Below, in pieces: positions 22,425 to 35,728 of a stretch of DNA of 64,000 bases. Numbering within the stretch: the stretch's first letter is position 1; each line of letters starts with the position of its first letter. The translations under genes and the position numbers were made by a program. Source of the DNA: Aristolochia californica (taxonomy: Eukaryota; Streptophyta; Magnoliopsida; Piperales; Aristolochiaceae); the NCBI GenBank assembly GCA_029961685.1, contig JARWKL010000015.1, positions 25,637,220-25,701,219 on the forward strand, written 5' to 3'. The notes below the pieces were generated by a model. It had not been told where the DNA came from and ran no database searches. It saw only the letters and a program-made list of their open reading frames with translations.

Positions 22425-25400
22425 GATTGCTAAAGAGTGTCTCCCTCATCTTAATCCCTACAATTACCCCTTGTTATATTAAGTAGGTAATCGCCCTCCC
22501 TCCGCCTGATAAAGAAGAGGGGCGAAAGCAAAGTTCCAGGACTTTGGTACGTGGAAGATAATGATTAAAAAGGTGACTACATCGAGCAGTCGCCATCTTG
22601 ATTAGTAAAATCTTCTTAGAAGAAGCATGCATGCAGTAGGAGAGAGAGTGGGAAGAATAGGAAGAAGATCAAGGGAATGTTCGTTTGACGCAGTAGGAGG
22701 AGCGTCGCTGTCCTTTCGATCAGAGGGATAGTGGAGCGGAGCCAAGTTAAGTGAATGGAATGATTGAAGGAATTGGACTGAACCGATGAGGAAAGGCCGT
22801 GTGTGCGACAATTATATAAAAAGTTAGGGGAGGAGACGCGTTAGACTCAGCCACGTATCCCCAACCAGTGGGACCGAGTTTGTCGACCTTTCCTCTGCCA
22901 CGTCCCTGCAGTTTTCATTTTGGTCTGGTGTTGGTGACGCGGAAAGGATTGGTGGGAATCAGGAATTGAATCAGTTATCCTCCTTCTCTTTACTCGTTTG
23001 TATTTTTTTTCTCCAAAACACATGAAAAAGGTTTCGTTTTCTGATTTCTCTGCGTCGACAACGAGTGCGAACTTTCCTCCTTTCTTTGTGTTTTTTTTTC
23101 AAGTCTTAAAAGAAGGCCAACACCATGTTGCCTAACAGGCCACGTCTTTAATCCAACTCCCACTGGCGTTTACTTTCTCCTGTTTTTAGTCAGTCCTGAC
23201 TCGACTGCACTCGGGCCATGCCAAACTCACTTGCAACTTTTGTCTCTTATCCCTCGCAGTACTGCATTTTTACACATAGGAAGGACAAGAAACCAACCAA
23301 GGTGGTTCCCGGGTGGGCCTCCTCTGTTTCCTACTTATTTATATACATAGTTTTCTCTTTTTTAAAAAAAAAAAAAAATTTTGACCGCCCATTCTCATCA
23401 TCATCACCACCTTCTTTCCTGATTCTTTCCGTGTTGATCCCTTGTTTCTTTTTCTTACGTATACCCAATGCCTTTGTAATCTCATCTCTAAAAGTGATGA
23501 GCACTGCCCCTCCTGTTAAAAAGAAAAAAGAAGAAGTTGAAGAAGAGGACGAGGAATTTCTCCCTTTTGTCCTATTTTCAACTGGAAGAAACCGAATGGT
23601 TTAGTTGGGAAAAGGATTCGACTGATAGACAGGCGGAGGGCTTGCAACCAACGGCGCATAACAACTGACAAGGCATTCTGGGACACTATCATGTACACCT
23701 GGAGGGACTGGAGATTATCAAAGAGTGCACATAATTGGAGGCACTGCTCGTTATATTCTTCTTGTCCGGAAGGAGTCTTGCTGCATGTGGCACTGCGGTA
23801 GGTTCACAAGACCAAGACAAATGGGTGTACTCTTTATCTGATCAAGTCTCTGAACAGAAATCAAAAAGCCAAATAACCCACCCCATTGAAATCCAGTATT
23901 TGGGTAAATAGACATGAGAGAGAATGCTTAAGGTGGGGCCTAGCCAGTCTCCCTGACCGGCCCCGGGGACTCTTATCAGCTGAGACGGCACTAGCTACCT
24001 ACCAGACACCAGTACCAACTAAACCATGACTTACCAAAATGCCTTGAGCATATTCCTTTCCCATCAAATATCTACATAAAAGGTGCTAGCTTCGGGGTTG
24101 GGCAGGAGCCAGTGGAGGGGTATGTGCAAGTGGAATAGAGACTGGAGATGGAAGAACTAGCGCCGAGGATAAGACAATTGAGTGGCAGAAGAGGCCCCCT
24201 TCACCCCGCTCTCTACATATAGCAACAAGAACTTAGGGTATGTAAGGTCAAGCGGAAAGAAACCCCACCAGGCATGAGGCAGCCATGAATATGATGGCAA
24301 TCGAATGGACTTTTGTATGCCCACTTGCAAAGAAAAGAAAATGGAGCGGCCAGTCCCCAAACCTGAAGAATACTGGCACCCAGTTCTCGCTTCATCGATT
24401 GTCTCCCCACTCACCTCTTACCCTCTTGACCAATTACCAAACTCTCCCACTATTAGGATTCATCTTCTCCCTAATCCTCTTCTACTTTTGACAATTGGCA
24501 GTACTCTTCTGGTAAGTAAAGCTACCTCTCCAATTTTCTTCCACATCTTGTTCCAAGGGAGTGCAGATGGACCCAATTATTTGACTCACTCCTGTGAATA
24601 TGGATGAATCTCTGTGAAGACTCTTCTTGGCTTGGCTCTTCTTCTACCTCTTCGTTCAAAGGAGTACAAATGCAACCAATTATTGACTCCCATGAAAAAG
24701 GATGAGCTTCTGTGCAGACTCTTCTTGGCTTGGTTCAGCCTCTACCGACTGCAGTGACTTGTGGGCATGCTTTGCTTTCTGAGTGGCCAGTCCTACCATG
24801 AAATTGATGACCACAAAGTTTTCATTTTCTGTGGGCTGAAGCTGGATTAGCAGATTTTCTTCCCATCTAAAGCAGATCCAAGTTTGGATTCAAGTTCAGC
24901 ACCCTCCCACCAGAAAAAATAAAATAATAAAAATGAATAAAAAGACTTCAATAGAGTTCACTAAATTCCCTTGAACAGCTGATCAAACTAAGGTGCTGTT
25001 AATGCATGGTGAGGGAAAGTGAAAGTGTTATTGAATTCACTTTCACTACCCCAAAAGTTTTAGTGTGTGCCACTTAAAATTAGTGAAAGTGAATTACCTT
25101 TGTAATCCAATTCTACTTGCTCTTAAGTAAAACGAGTGAAAGTAAAATCCGAAGCCTGACTTCTGAATTCACATTCACTCTAGCTCTTGATGACCTAGCC
25201 TCCCATTCTTTTGCTTCCTCTCGCTCTTTTTTTCCCTCTCACCCTGCTCCTCTCTCACCTTGCTCCCACCCTCTCCTATTGCCGGCCTCTAGACCCTCTC
25301 CTCTCTCGCCTCTTTAGCTTTTTACAAAGAACATATATGAATTATGTACTTTTATAAGGTATTTTTATATAATAAATATCCTATTTATTTATTTATATAA

Positions 25401-26750
25401 ATTTATGACTTATAATATTATATTTAATTACAATATTAAGAGTGGGAATTTAGATATTGTAAAAGTAAGAATTTGATCAACAAGAAAATAATAAATTTTC
25501 CTATTCACCAAAATCTTCCTTTTGATTTTTCTTGCCTTTAAGGTATGTTAAAAGGTAGGAAAATGAGTTTCCTATTGTTCCAATTTGAAACTATAAGAAA
25601 CATAGGCACTAGAGTGGTTTTTGATGATCACTTAACTTTTACTTTGATCATATTTTTTATTATTTATAAAAACAATTTATTTCTAGTACAAACAAAAACA
25701 CCACTAATTTCCTCATTGTTTTCTATTGATACGCAAATGCTAGAAAATAAGTTAAATTACGAGATATTTTTTTAATATAAAACTTTTTAACGAGAAAAAT
25801 AGTTAAAGAAAGATTATTTTTTTCATTATTTTGGTATCTTGTGGTGGCAAAAGTGGTCCCTAAAAGTTTATCCCTTCCAATCGCACGGAGAAAAATGACC
25901 CATTTACACGAAGATTTGAGTCTCATTTATCCTCTTTTTAAGTAATTGAAAAAGACCGGTTTGTGATTGATTCATGTAAATAGGTAATCTCAAGATTAAA
26001 TTATAATATATGAACTAATAAAATCATATTAAAATTTAAAATATAAAAAATTAAAAAATATCTATTAACTAGAAACATTATCAACTAGATAGTACAATAT
26101 TAATTATTTTTTACTTTGAATTAAATTATTTTGAATAGATATTTTAAAATTAATTGATCTACTACATAGAATTATTTTTTTCTTTTAAAAGTACAATAAT
26201 TAGGTAAGTTCTCCACATGTAAGAATTTTTCCTCTGTACTATACATAAATATATAGTGAACAGTACAACAAATAATCGAGTAATTTTTGTTGATAAATAC
26301 CCTCAAAAGTATCTAATAGATCTGGAATCAGTTCTAATCTATGCCTGATCTTTTTTGTTCCTGTTATAGTACAAATTAACTCAAATGTGAATTTGGTCCT
26401 CCATTTATACATAACCCTATTGGACCGGGCTCCTATTGGATTATAAGTATCTTCATATCCCGCTGGCTTTCTGTGTTTAATTCAAGGATTCAAATCTGGC
26501 CCATCATAACCAAACTATTGGTTGAATAACAATTTTTTAGGATTCCAATACTTGGGTTAGTGTCAAAACAAGGCTAATTGCTAATTATAAACCCATTATG
26601 AAATGCAAGCGGATGCAAAGTTCTTAAACCACCGTAATCATAAGATTCTAAAAATTAAATAAAATGAAAAATATTCAAAACTAAAAGGATTATAAGGGTC
26701 ATTAGCTTTACCTTTCGGCATTAATAAATCCTTGAGGCATAGACAACCCT
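22425..26750. other. No recognised gene; intergenic DNA
   Basis: Short frames here match nothing I know. The one with some interest is 23218-23604 (+), whose C-terminal part is a Lys/Glu-rich stretch after MSTAPPVKKKK; it is low-complexity and not convincing. An A-run lies at about 23365-23379. From 25330 the DNA is very AT-rich. Confidence 0.4.
24550..24750. repeat. Imperfect tandem duplication, about 105-bp unit
   Basis: Two units (about 24551-24650 and 24654-24750) share AAGGGAGT/AAAGGAGT, ACCCAATTATT/AACCAATTATT, GGATGA, and then the exact stretch GACTCTTCTTGGCTTGG. No coding is apparent. Confidence 0.75.
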
Positions 26751-26751
26751 G

Positions 26752-27010
26752 ATACCTAAAACCTAAAAATCCTAAATCCCTAAACCCTTAAACCCAAAAC
26801 CTGATGTTGTTGTTTGAAAAACCCTAAAACATAAAACCCTAAATACTAAAAATCGTAAACTCTAATCCTAAACCTTAATCCTAAATCCTAAAATCCATAA
26901 ACCCTAATTCATAAAACCTAAAAACTCTAAACCCTAATTTTGTTGTATTAAAAACCCTAAAATCTAAGACCCTAAATTCTAAAAACCCAAAACCCTAAAC
27001 ACTAAAACTT
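26752..27010. repeat. Degenerate interstitial telomere-like repeats
   Basis: The stretch is dominated by variants of AAACCCTAAA / CCTAAATCC / ACCCTAAAAC, i.e. diverged copies of the plant telomere unit CCCTAAA, interrupted twice by TTTTGTTGT-like sequence. It ends exactly where a copia LTR begins (27012). Confidence 0.75.
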
Positions 27011-27011
27011 G

Positions 27012-29330
27012 TGTTAAAACCTTCAAGTGGTATATTATGTAATTAAGAGAGTGAGTGGCATAGGTTATAATTAGTTATAAGTTGAGAGTTATTTTTTGAC
27101 TTGCTTTTGTACTAAGGAATTCAAGCCCACTTATATATGTAATATAGTGAGAGAGAGTAGGGTCATTGAGCTCTTCTCTAAACCCTAATCTTCACTCCAA
27201 CTCGTGCCTCTCACAAACTCTCTGCACTTCATCTTCTCTTATCTTCTTTCTTCCTTCTTCTTCTCCCTTCTTCTTCTTCTCAAATCTAGTTCCTATGGAT
27301 TAAACCCTTGAAATTAACATGGTATCAGAGTTAGAATTCTAGGATTTAAATCAAAGTTAACCAATTCATGCAAGTGTAGAGAAAAGGAGTCTCAAAATCA
27401 TCCTTCAAGCAAGGCAAGGTTCGACCAACTTGAAGAAAGGAAGAAGCTGAAGTCAATTCAGCATGGTCTCTCTTTAATCAACTAAGTTTCACTCTATGTT
27501 TTACATTATGAGGGATCAAATTTATGTCATTGAAAGTTGGGAATTCGTTTATCATCAAGCCTAGTCAATTAAAAAAAAATTGATTTTCTTCAAGTTCAAT
27601 AGCTAAAACTTGCATACACACATGTTGATTGTGTAGTTAAGGCTTGCTTCATTTTTTAAACCAAAAATTACTCAATAAAATTTCTAAACTTCCTTTGAAA
27701 GTTCTCCTTGGTTTCATTCTTTTTGAGAAAGTAATTGATCAATTAATCCATTGAAACCCGAAGTTAGGGTTTGAGGAATTGTTTTGGAAAGTAGTTCATA
27801 GTTCAATTGTGTTCAATACCACTTTCATACCAGTATTTTTTTATTTTATTTTTCCTTGGCTAATTAATAGTGTTTGTTGGCCAATTAGAGTTATGGTTTA
27901 AACTCTAAAATGAGAATAAAAAATAGAAAAAAGGGAAGCCATACTACTATGCCTATAGGTTGAGTTTATTCTCTTATTTGATTGCTGAATTCAATGTGTT
28001 GTTTTTTAATTCCATTGCATCAAGTATTTATTCCTAGATTCAATCTTCAAGCTCATTTAAGAGTGGGGTTTTTTTCAGATTTTTTTTATAGTCATCATGT
28101 CTGAAGTTTCAAACTCTTCTTCTTCCACCTCTACATATGATGATTTTAGCAAAGGAGATCCATTGAATTACTACAATTGCACTAAAAGGGTTGAGCAATT
28201 ATTTGTCTTGGTCCCAATGTGTGAAACGGTTCTTGATTACTAGAGACCTTGTTGCACATATAACTCAACCACCATTGCATATAGATGACCTCTTATCACT
28301 AGTGGTTGAGGGATGACATTCTAGTTATCAATTGTTTGATAAATAGCATGTTGGAACATGTAACAAACAATGTAGTGCACCAAAGACAGCCAAAGCAAAA
28401 TGTGACAACTATTTTTAGTTGCATACTACTCCTGATAGTCTTCAAAGGATTTATGATATTTTTAGGAGATGAGCACAAAAAGAGTAAAGACAGCCTTCAT
28501 GAGTAATTTGCTAGATTCAGAGGGTTACTGTATGAGTGGAAAGTTGCACAACCATATGCTCTTGATATTGCTACACAAGAAAAGCAGAGAGAGGAACTTG
28601 TTTCAACTATATGTCTTGCAATTCTACCATCTTACTTGGATTTTTCCAAGTCATAGGAACTAAGCTTTGTAGCAAAGCCCTCCTTCAATGATGTATGTGC
28701 TACCATGCAATGGATTCTGGTTAAGGAGTCCAATAATAAGCCAAACCAAGTGGAAAATTCAACTATGTTCTCCTAAGGGAGGGGGAACAATGGTTATGGT
28801 AGAGGTAAAGGAAGAGGTGGAAAGACATTTGGAAAAGGAAGAGGCAAAGGTGGGAATGTTTCTACCTGTAGTTCAAATAATACTAGCGGTCAGCAAAAGA
28901 AATGTACTTTGTGTGGGCTCAACACTCATTTGGTTGATAATTGTTGGAACCTACATGGAAAACCACTTAAAAGTTTATCAAGCATCAACTTCCACCTGTA
29001 GTGAACCATCTTTAGATAACTCAAAAGGAATATTGACCCTATCAGAAGAGGATCATGAATTGTTTCATAAATTTAAGAGTATGATGACCACTCATCCAAG
29101 CAGTATTATAACCACAGTTGCTATTACTAGTACATATTCCTTTCTCTTTTGTTCTAGAAATTCACCAAGAAACTAAATTGTTTTGTCACCTTTCAGGACA
29201 TCAAGATGAGACAAGTGATTTGTGGTCCTGAGAGAGGGGGTCTTTACTATATGGATCATTCCATCTTGGCAACAGTAGCAATAAACACATTAGAAGAGGC
29301 TTCTCAATGGTATAAGAGGTTGGGCCTAGT
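27012..29330 (+). mobile_element. Truncated Ty1/copia retrotransposon (LTR, PBS, gag, pre-integrase)
   Basis: The 5' LTR is 27012-27319 (TGTTAAAACC...AATTAACA) and is followed by the primer-binding site TGGTATCAGAGT (27320-27331). Gag remnants start at the ATG at 28098 (MSEVSNSSSS). A CCHC knuckle at about 28902-28945 reads CTLCGLNTHLVDNC, and the pre-integrase start reads PERGGLYYMDHS. Homology stops at about 29330, before integrase and RT. The coding frames contain many stops. Confidence 0.82.
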
Positions 29331-29339
29331 GACCGTAGG

Positions 29340-30573
29340 TTTACCCCCTTGATGATAACAAAACATAATAGATCTACCAATTTTTAAAATCAAGTATTTC
29401 AGATATTTACCTCCAAGAGTCAATGCATCTTAAGGTCTAAAGTTTCAACACGACAAAGCATACTCAAGACCTCAAGCATCAGACCCTTCCATGTTTGCTC
29501 TTCAACAAAAATATTCATTATGGAATCTTCTATAACTTCTTGATTCTCTTCATTTTGTATCTTGACCTTTCCCAACTACAATGCGAATATCTCCTTAAAT
29601 ATAGATCAGATTGACATAAAATTTTCTCCTTATGAAACTAAAATTCAATACTTTTTTTTCCAAATATAACTTCTCTTCATAAAAATATATTGAGATAAAG
29701 AAGTTGATATATTTCTAAAATTTTTAATATGGCCGAACTGAGTATTTTCTCTTCTTTGGCTAGCATGATCATTGACTCTTCCAAGATCGATATCTCCCTC
29801 TAAAAAACTCAGATTTAGAATTGGTTGAATAGGTAAGAAAATAGAGTTACAAAACTTTCCTTAGATATAAAATTCTCCCTATAAAGTCTCATTCTTGATG
29901 GCATAAGAGAGCTCAAAATTTGAAGTTTTTTTTTCGTAGTCAAACCTCTCTTGCAATCTGACCTTTGCTATTTCAAATATCAATTTCTCTTTGTAGAAAA
30001 CTCTGATTGCCAAAATTCTTTTTGCATTGGAAATTAGACTCAAATATATTTCTGTCAAAATATAATTTTTAATATGAAAAGTTTTGTATGGAGGTGAAAA
30101 TGCCAAGAAAATAACTGGTATTGAAACTAAAAAGACAGAAAACAGATGGAATATGAACCTAAACTACTAGAGATGAAAGATAAAAAAAATAATCACATTA
30201 TCTTTGTGGGTTGACCAAGTCAACTCATAGAACCTGCTGTGATACCATATTGAATTTCTAGAAAAGAGAAAACCTTCATTGACTTGTTGTAATATGGGTA
30301 CATGAGCCCCTATTTATAATAGAAGAAAGTAATAGAGTCCAATTATTATTAAAGTACCCTTGTCCCAATTACACCCAAAGTCTAAAACTTAAAAATAAAT
30401 CCTAGCATAATTAAACGACTCAATATAAAAAAAAAAGACTACCATAACTAAAATACTTTTAAACTTAGACTCTTTTGTGAGACTCTTGTAAGACTCCACC
30501 ATATTATTTCTGGCTCTATGAGACTATTTACTGTGATAGTCATGTAAGACTTTTTCATATTTTGTCTTCAATA
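29340..30573 (-). mobile_element. Minus-strand LTR retroelement fragment with LTR and PBS
   Basis: The LTR lies at 30248-30573 on the minus strand and closely resembles the plus-strand LTR at 50247-50572 (both 326 bp, with the shared CTTACATGACTATCACAGTAA-type start). On its internal side is TGGTATCAC (reverse complement of 30239-30247), a worn primer-binding site. The AT-rich internal part (29870-30090) has a diverged relative at 54480-54720. I see no gag or pol in it. Confidence 0.7.
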
Positions 30574-31980
30574 GAAAGGAAGAAGGAGAAGAAGCAGGAC
30601 AAGAAAAATGAGAAGAAGCAAGACAAGAAGGAGTTGAAGAAGGAGAAGAAAAATAAAAAGAAAAAGAAACGGGAGAAGAAGAAGAAGAAGAAAATTTTTG
30701 GGGATTTATTATAATTTTTAAAACTTTTTTGTATACATTTGTTTTTATATTTATTGTAATTTTTACATTTTGCTTTGATTTTATAATTTAATTGAAAAAA
30801 TTTCGGGATTTTTTTATATGTAATTTTATAATTCAATTAATTATTTTTATTATTATTAAACGTAAATTTAAAAATAATTTTATAATAATTTTGACTTTTT
30901 CAATGGATTTTGAAATTCACTTGCCGAAGTATCTTTGAGCGAATTTTCAACTTCACTCGCAAAAACCTCTCCCCACAAAGTTTACAATTTGTTGGTACAA
31001 GTCTCTATGAGTGAATTCTAAAATTAGCCGACAGAAATCTATCCCAGTAAGAAATGTGCCAACGAATGTTTTGTTGGGAGAAGGTTCTGCCAACAAGCAG
31101 AAGTCTTATTTCTTGTAGTCTATGAAAAAGGAAGGGGAGGAAGGAAATAGTTAAAATTTCTCAAATTTTATATGGATTCAATTCACTCGGGCCTATTGTA
31201 GTTTGTTCTAATTGTAATCCCTATATGAAATACCAATATTCTACCAAGTTATTTTATTAGCATTATTCATAAATTCTTTAGAAGAGTGTTATTAAACCCC
31301 CAAACCATCCTACTAGGTGAATCCAATTCAACCAATACCATTTTTTGTGTGCTATACCTATACCTATGTAATATTCAAGTGAGGGTCAAAACCCAAGTGA
31401 ATTTGTCCAGTCCTTTTTTTTTTTTTTTTTTTTGCATTGGTATGGAAAATAGATTTCTCCCATCTCATTGAAACTAGTAAATAAAAAATGAAATGAAAAT
31501 ATATAACAAGAACTAACTTTGTTTTTAAGTAGAAGAAGTATAAAAATTACAAAATTGAAACGATTACGAGGTTCTAATGGTCTTATTAAATAGCATAAAC
31601 ATAAGTAAAGTCGGTAACATGCCTAACCATCTTAATATTCGTCCTTTATTGTTTCATTAAAAAATAATAAAAATAAACGAATGTAAAGGGTAATAAATAA
31701 ATGTAAAATAAATAAATAAATTATATTTTAAATCATTAAATTCAATCTAATGGTTAAATTAAAAATAGAATGTACCTAAACTTACATGAACATAGGTACC
31801 ATTATTTTTTTGTTTTATATTTTAATTTTTTAATATTAACGATAATTTTTAAATTTTAATAAAAATATTATGCATTATTATTTTGGAACGATTGGGCTAC
31901 CAATAAAATGAAGTGTCTCTCGTGGCACATCCGTGGAGTCCGCAAGCTGGATTTCGCTTAGAACAAAAACGGGCACGTGT
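30574..31980. other. AT-rich intergenic DNA with purine tract and T-run
   Basis: A GAA/GAAG-rich purine tract (about 30574-30700) gives a Phe/Ser/Leu-rich shadow frame on the minus strand. There is a T-run of about 23 at 31418-31440. No gene is recognised. Confidence 0.5.
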
Positions 31981-32703
31981 TTAGGTGAGAACACGGGTTG
32001 AACCACCACTTTACCTTCGTTGTTTTGTTTTGGTTTTTTTTAAGTCCAGAAACTGCCAGACCTGTATCCGGAAGAAGCACATTGATCGCGCTTTGTGCCT
32101 TGTGGTGGTTTCTTTTGGCGGCTGTCTTCGGATAATCTTCGCTTCAAGGTACTTGATTTCCCGCGCCATGGCTTCGGGATGAAAACTCAAGAGGAGTCGC
32201 CGGTCTTCTTGATTATTTACAAACACCTTGCAATCGGTTTCTTTTCGCTTTGCTCTTCTGAGTTTTGGATTCTAGGGTATACTTTTCCATTGGTTCTCCT
32301 TTAATGATTTATGAGGCCAAGGAAAATTGGCGGAAGTCTCTTTGAATTAGGTCCATAATTCAAGTGCTGCTACGGATATATTTATATAATTTTATTTTTT
32401 TTAATCGGAGGAAGAAAGGACAGGACAAGATGAAGTCCCTATTTGGTTTCTTCTTGTTCCTAAAGCGATTTACGAGGACCCGCTTTTGGTGTTCTTCGAT
32501 TTCCTGAGATGACGAAAGAACCGAGCTTTAACACAAGGGAATTTGTGTGAAAAAGGATTTTTTTTTTTTTTTTTTATCAGACTCTCAGGAGGAGAAGAGG
32601 AATTTCTTGATTTGTTGAATTCGAAGCAAGAGAGAAGAAATCAAGTTCCGTGTTCTTAAAACGACTGCCATATAGGCTTTTGGGGGTTTCCAATAAAAGG
32701 GTG

Positions 32704-33927
32704 ATGCAGCGGGTTCGAGTTTCGTCTTACCAAGCTCCTGTCCACAAACTAGGAGACTCGCAAATAACTCTTTCCCCTAAATTCAGAGTAGCAGTGACAT
32801 CAACCCGGTGGTCCGAACCAGAAGAATCAACCGGCGGAGTATCGCCACCACTTATTCCTGGCCTTCCCGACGACATTGCCTTGAACTGCCTTCTTCGTCT
32901 ACCCGTCGAGAGCCACCCTGCCTGTCGAGCTGTCTGCCGCCGTTGGCATTTTCTGCTAGCGACAAAGGAGAGATTTTTCACTCGAAGGAAGGAGCTTGGC
33001 TTCCGGAACCCCTGGCTCTTCGTCTTTGCGTTCCACGAACGCTCTGGGAAGATGCAGTGGCATGTTTTGGACCTCACCTGCTTATCTAGTTGGCACACAA
33101 TTCCGGCCATGCCCTGCAAAGATCGAGTCTACCCCCCTGGATTCAGATGTGTAGCCAATTCCCTGGAGGGAACCCTCTTTGTGTGCGGGGGAATGGTCTC
33201 GGATGTGGAGAGTCCCCTCGACCTGGTTGTCAAGTACGAGATGCATAAAAATCGCTGGACGGTGATGAACCGAATGCTCACGGCACGCTCCTTCTTTGCA
33301 GCGAAAGCAATCGACGGCTTCATCTACGCCGCTGGCGGGAGTAGCAGCAACCTTTTTGAGCTCGACTCCGCAGAGGTTTTCGATCCCGCCAAGGAAAATT
33401 GGCACCCCATCGCCAATATGGGCGTTAACATGGCTTCGTACGACGCCGCTGTTCTTGACGGGAAGCTGTTGGTGACGGAAGGGTGGGTTTGGCCTTTCTT
33501 GTTCTCCCCTAGAGGACAAGTTTATGAACCGAAGACCAACAGTTGGGAAAGCATGGCGGTAGGTCTGCGGGAAGGATGGACGGGGTCGAGTGTGGTGGTT
33601 TACGGTCATCTCTTCGTGGTTCCCGAGCACGAGAGGATGAGGCTGAAGGTGTATTATGGCGAAACTGATACGTGGGACATTGTTGGAGGGCATCCTGTGC
33701 CAGAGCAGATTTCCAAGCCTTTTTCTGTGAATGCTTGTGATCGTAGGATCTTCATTGTTGGGCGAAATCTTCATGTTGCAATCGGACAAATTCAGAGGCA
33801 AAGGCTCGTTTCTTTGGGGAGCGACGGCAAGCCTAGATGGACTTTCTCTGTGGAATGGCAAGCTGTCGCTGCGCCAGAATCTTTTCGAGACTTGACTCCC
33901 TCCAGTTCTCAGGTCCTGTATGCGTAA
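32704..33927 (+). CDS. F-box/kelch-repeat protein, relative of At1g30090
   Basis: A single uninterrupted frame of 407 residues. The start at 32704 (MQRVRVSSYQAPVHKLGDS) is preferred over the in-frame ATG at 32650 because close relatives begin MQRVRVSS and share the following LGDSQ-TLSPKFRVA block. The F-box is at residues 50-96 (LIPGLPDDIALNCLLRLPV, then CRAVCRRWHFLL). This motif binds the SKP1 adaptor of SCF ubiquitin ligases. From about residue 102, kelch-type blades follow: LFVCGGMVS, GFIYAAGGSSS, GKLLVTEGWVWP and GHLFVVPE. Blades of this kind usually bind the substrate. Length agrees with the Arabidopsis protein (about 400). It is the only complete low-copy gene in the window. The substrate is unknown. 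It lies upstream of and convergent with the broken FANCD2. Confidence 0.96.
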   Translation: MQRVRVSSYQAPVHKLGDSQITLSPKFRVAVTSTRWSEPEESTGGVSPPLIPGLPDDIALNCLLRLPVESHPACRAVCRRWHFLLATKERFFTRRKELGFRNPWLFVFAFHERSGKMQWHVLDLTCLSSWHTIPAMPCKDRVYPPGFRCVANSLEGTLFVCGGMVSDVESPLDLVVKYEMHKNRWTVMNRMLTARSFFAAKAIDGFIYAAGGSSSNLFELDSAEVFDPAKENWHPIANMGVNMASYDAAVLDGKLLVTEGWVWPFLFSPRGQVYEPKTNSWESMAVGLREGWTGSSVVVYGHLFVVPEHERMRLKVYYGETDTWDIVGGHPVPEQISKPFSVNACDRRIFIVGRNLHVAIGQIQRQRLVSLGSDGKPRWTFSVEWQAVAAPESFRDLTPSSSQVLYA

Positions 33928-34902
33928 TTCTCCATTTTATGTGCTGCTTAGGAGAGCTAGAAGTTTGCATTTGTTGCAACTTTAAAAAGGGTTGATTGGG
34001 CGTATGAAAACTCATCTCTCATAAGAAAGAGAGTGAGTAATGTAAGTTGATATGTTGTTAACGATAAAACGCTTAGATGCCTCCAGAAAATGTGAGCATA
34101 TACGTTGAAAATTAAAAATCACGTTGCAGAAGAAAGCCAGTCGAAGATGTTCAATAGTTAAACCATTAAATTCAACCAGAGTATGAAAATACATATGCAT
34201 ACACAGAAGAATATCTGTTATAAAAAAGAATTATGTACAAGAACATAATATATTTCTTAAAGAAAATATGATTTAAAATACAGTATTGCTTTTAAGTTTT
34301 TTGGTTAATAAATCTTGAGGAGAATGAGAATGAGAATGACGAGACGGGTCGAACAGGGTGTAACCATGATTGACCTTTAATTAAATCAATGATCGAGTGA
34401 ACTAAAACTTATAAGGTCATTTAAATAACATATACAACAATTGAGGTGAGGGAGTGTGTCGAAACCCCTCTCCTCGCCCTTCAGTCCAACGGGAGTGTAG
34501 TAACTATCAAAGGTTATAATTATTCAGTTCCATGGCTTATCATCAACTTGCATCTCATCGACTTGCAGCGTAGCTACTATCCACCAAATAAAACTGGAAA
34601 AACTAGTTAAGTTGCTTTCTCTTGCCATGAGAAGGCGAAAAACCCAACTTCAAAATCCCCTTACCAACGTTCTCGCATCAGCCACAGGCATATTACAGAT
34701 ACTGTGAAGTGAGAAGACCAACCTTCGAAGTTAAAAGCAAGCAAGCAAGCTTGGGATATAATGATATTATGCCATGAATTATTTTAGACAAACATGCTTA
34801 CCTGCAGCAAACATGTGCCAAAGTTTTAGCAATATGCATTCCATGTGAATTTCATCTCAATCACTTATTTATCAGATGTAGTAAGAATGCTAAAATCACT
34901 AT
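33928..34902. other. Intergenic DNA between the F-box gene and FANCD2
   Basis: It holds the 3' ends of two convergent genes. No other coding sequence or repeat is seen. Confidence 0.5.
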
Positions 34903-35026
34903 TTAATCCAGCTGCCCGTCTTCATATTCCGCACCCATTTCATCATCATCATCATGAAAACTGGGAACCACTTCTTCAGTGGCATAGAGACCTCACGACC
35001 ATGCAAGGCCTTGTGCTTTAAGTTAC
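34903..35026 (-). pseudogene. FANCD2: FANCD2 last exon remnant
   Basis: After the acceptor TTTTTGCAG the frame reads (G)NLKHKALHGREV, matching the family's conserved LKHKDLHGQ. It then needs a frame change to reach YATEEVVPSFHDDDDEM and the acidic end EYEDGQLD with TAA at 34903. The acidic tail fits plant FANCD2. Confidence 0.85.
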
Positions 35027-35728
35027 CTGCAAAAATAGAATAGATGGAAAGTCATGTTATGTGACAGATGCACAAACTTAGCATTCATATACATTGGTTC
35101 AGTGCAGGTAAACAATAGCATCATAAAGCCACCAGAAGTATCCCCATAAACAAATTTGTCTTTTACTGTTATAAAGGGTGCAGATACAGGATTGAGCTGA
35201 GTAACAACATCTGTAAGATGCAGATAAAACCAAACTAATTTTGTATTTATTCTCAATGCAGGAATGCAGGAAAAAAACTGCATCAGAAAGTAAATGGAAG
35301 CAACCGCATGTCTTTTTTCTTTATCATAAAGTGTGCAGATAGGGGAATGGGTTGAGCAACAACATCTGTTAGCTGCAAACTCGTTTCTGGTTTTTCTCTT
35401 TCTTTTCCATAGTTATCTGTAGTTTCAGCCCTTTCATACAACAGTTTGTAGCAATTACACTAACAACAAACAATGCAGTTCCCAAAGAGGAACTGATGTA
35501 GGCGACTCAGATCTAATATTCATTATTCTCATAAACTAGTTCACATCTTATTATATTTTTCAACCATAAGAATCAGCTAGGCCAAGACGCTACTACACAA
35601 CATGCCATGCCACATTCAAAAACATTTCATGAATCATCTAGAACTTAATAAGAAAAAGACAAAGAAAAACATCCAAAAAACACACAATGCTGAAGCAACT
35701 GATATAAAGTTCTATGTATGCACCGCAC

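Noticed and set aside
23218..23604. 128-codon plus-strand frame with a Lys/Glu-rich tail
   Set aside because: It crosses an A-run and low-complexity pyrimidine sequence; no family recognised and no splice context.
33082..33861. 259-codon open frame on the minus strand
   Set aside because: It lies antisense to the F-box/kelch coding sequence and arises from its codon use; no family resemblance.
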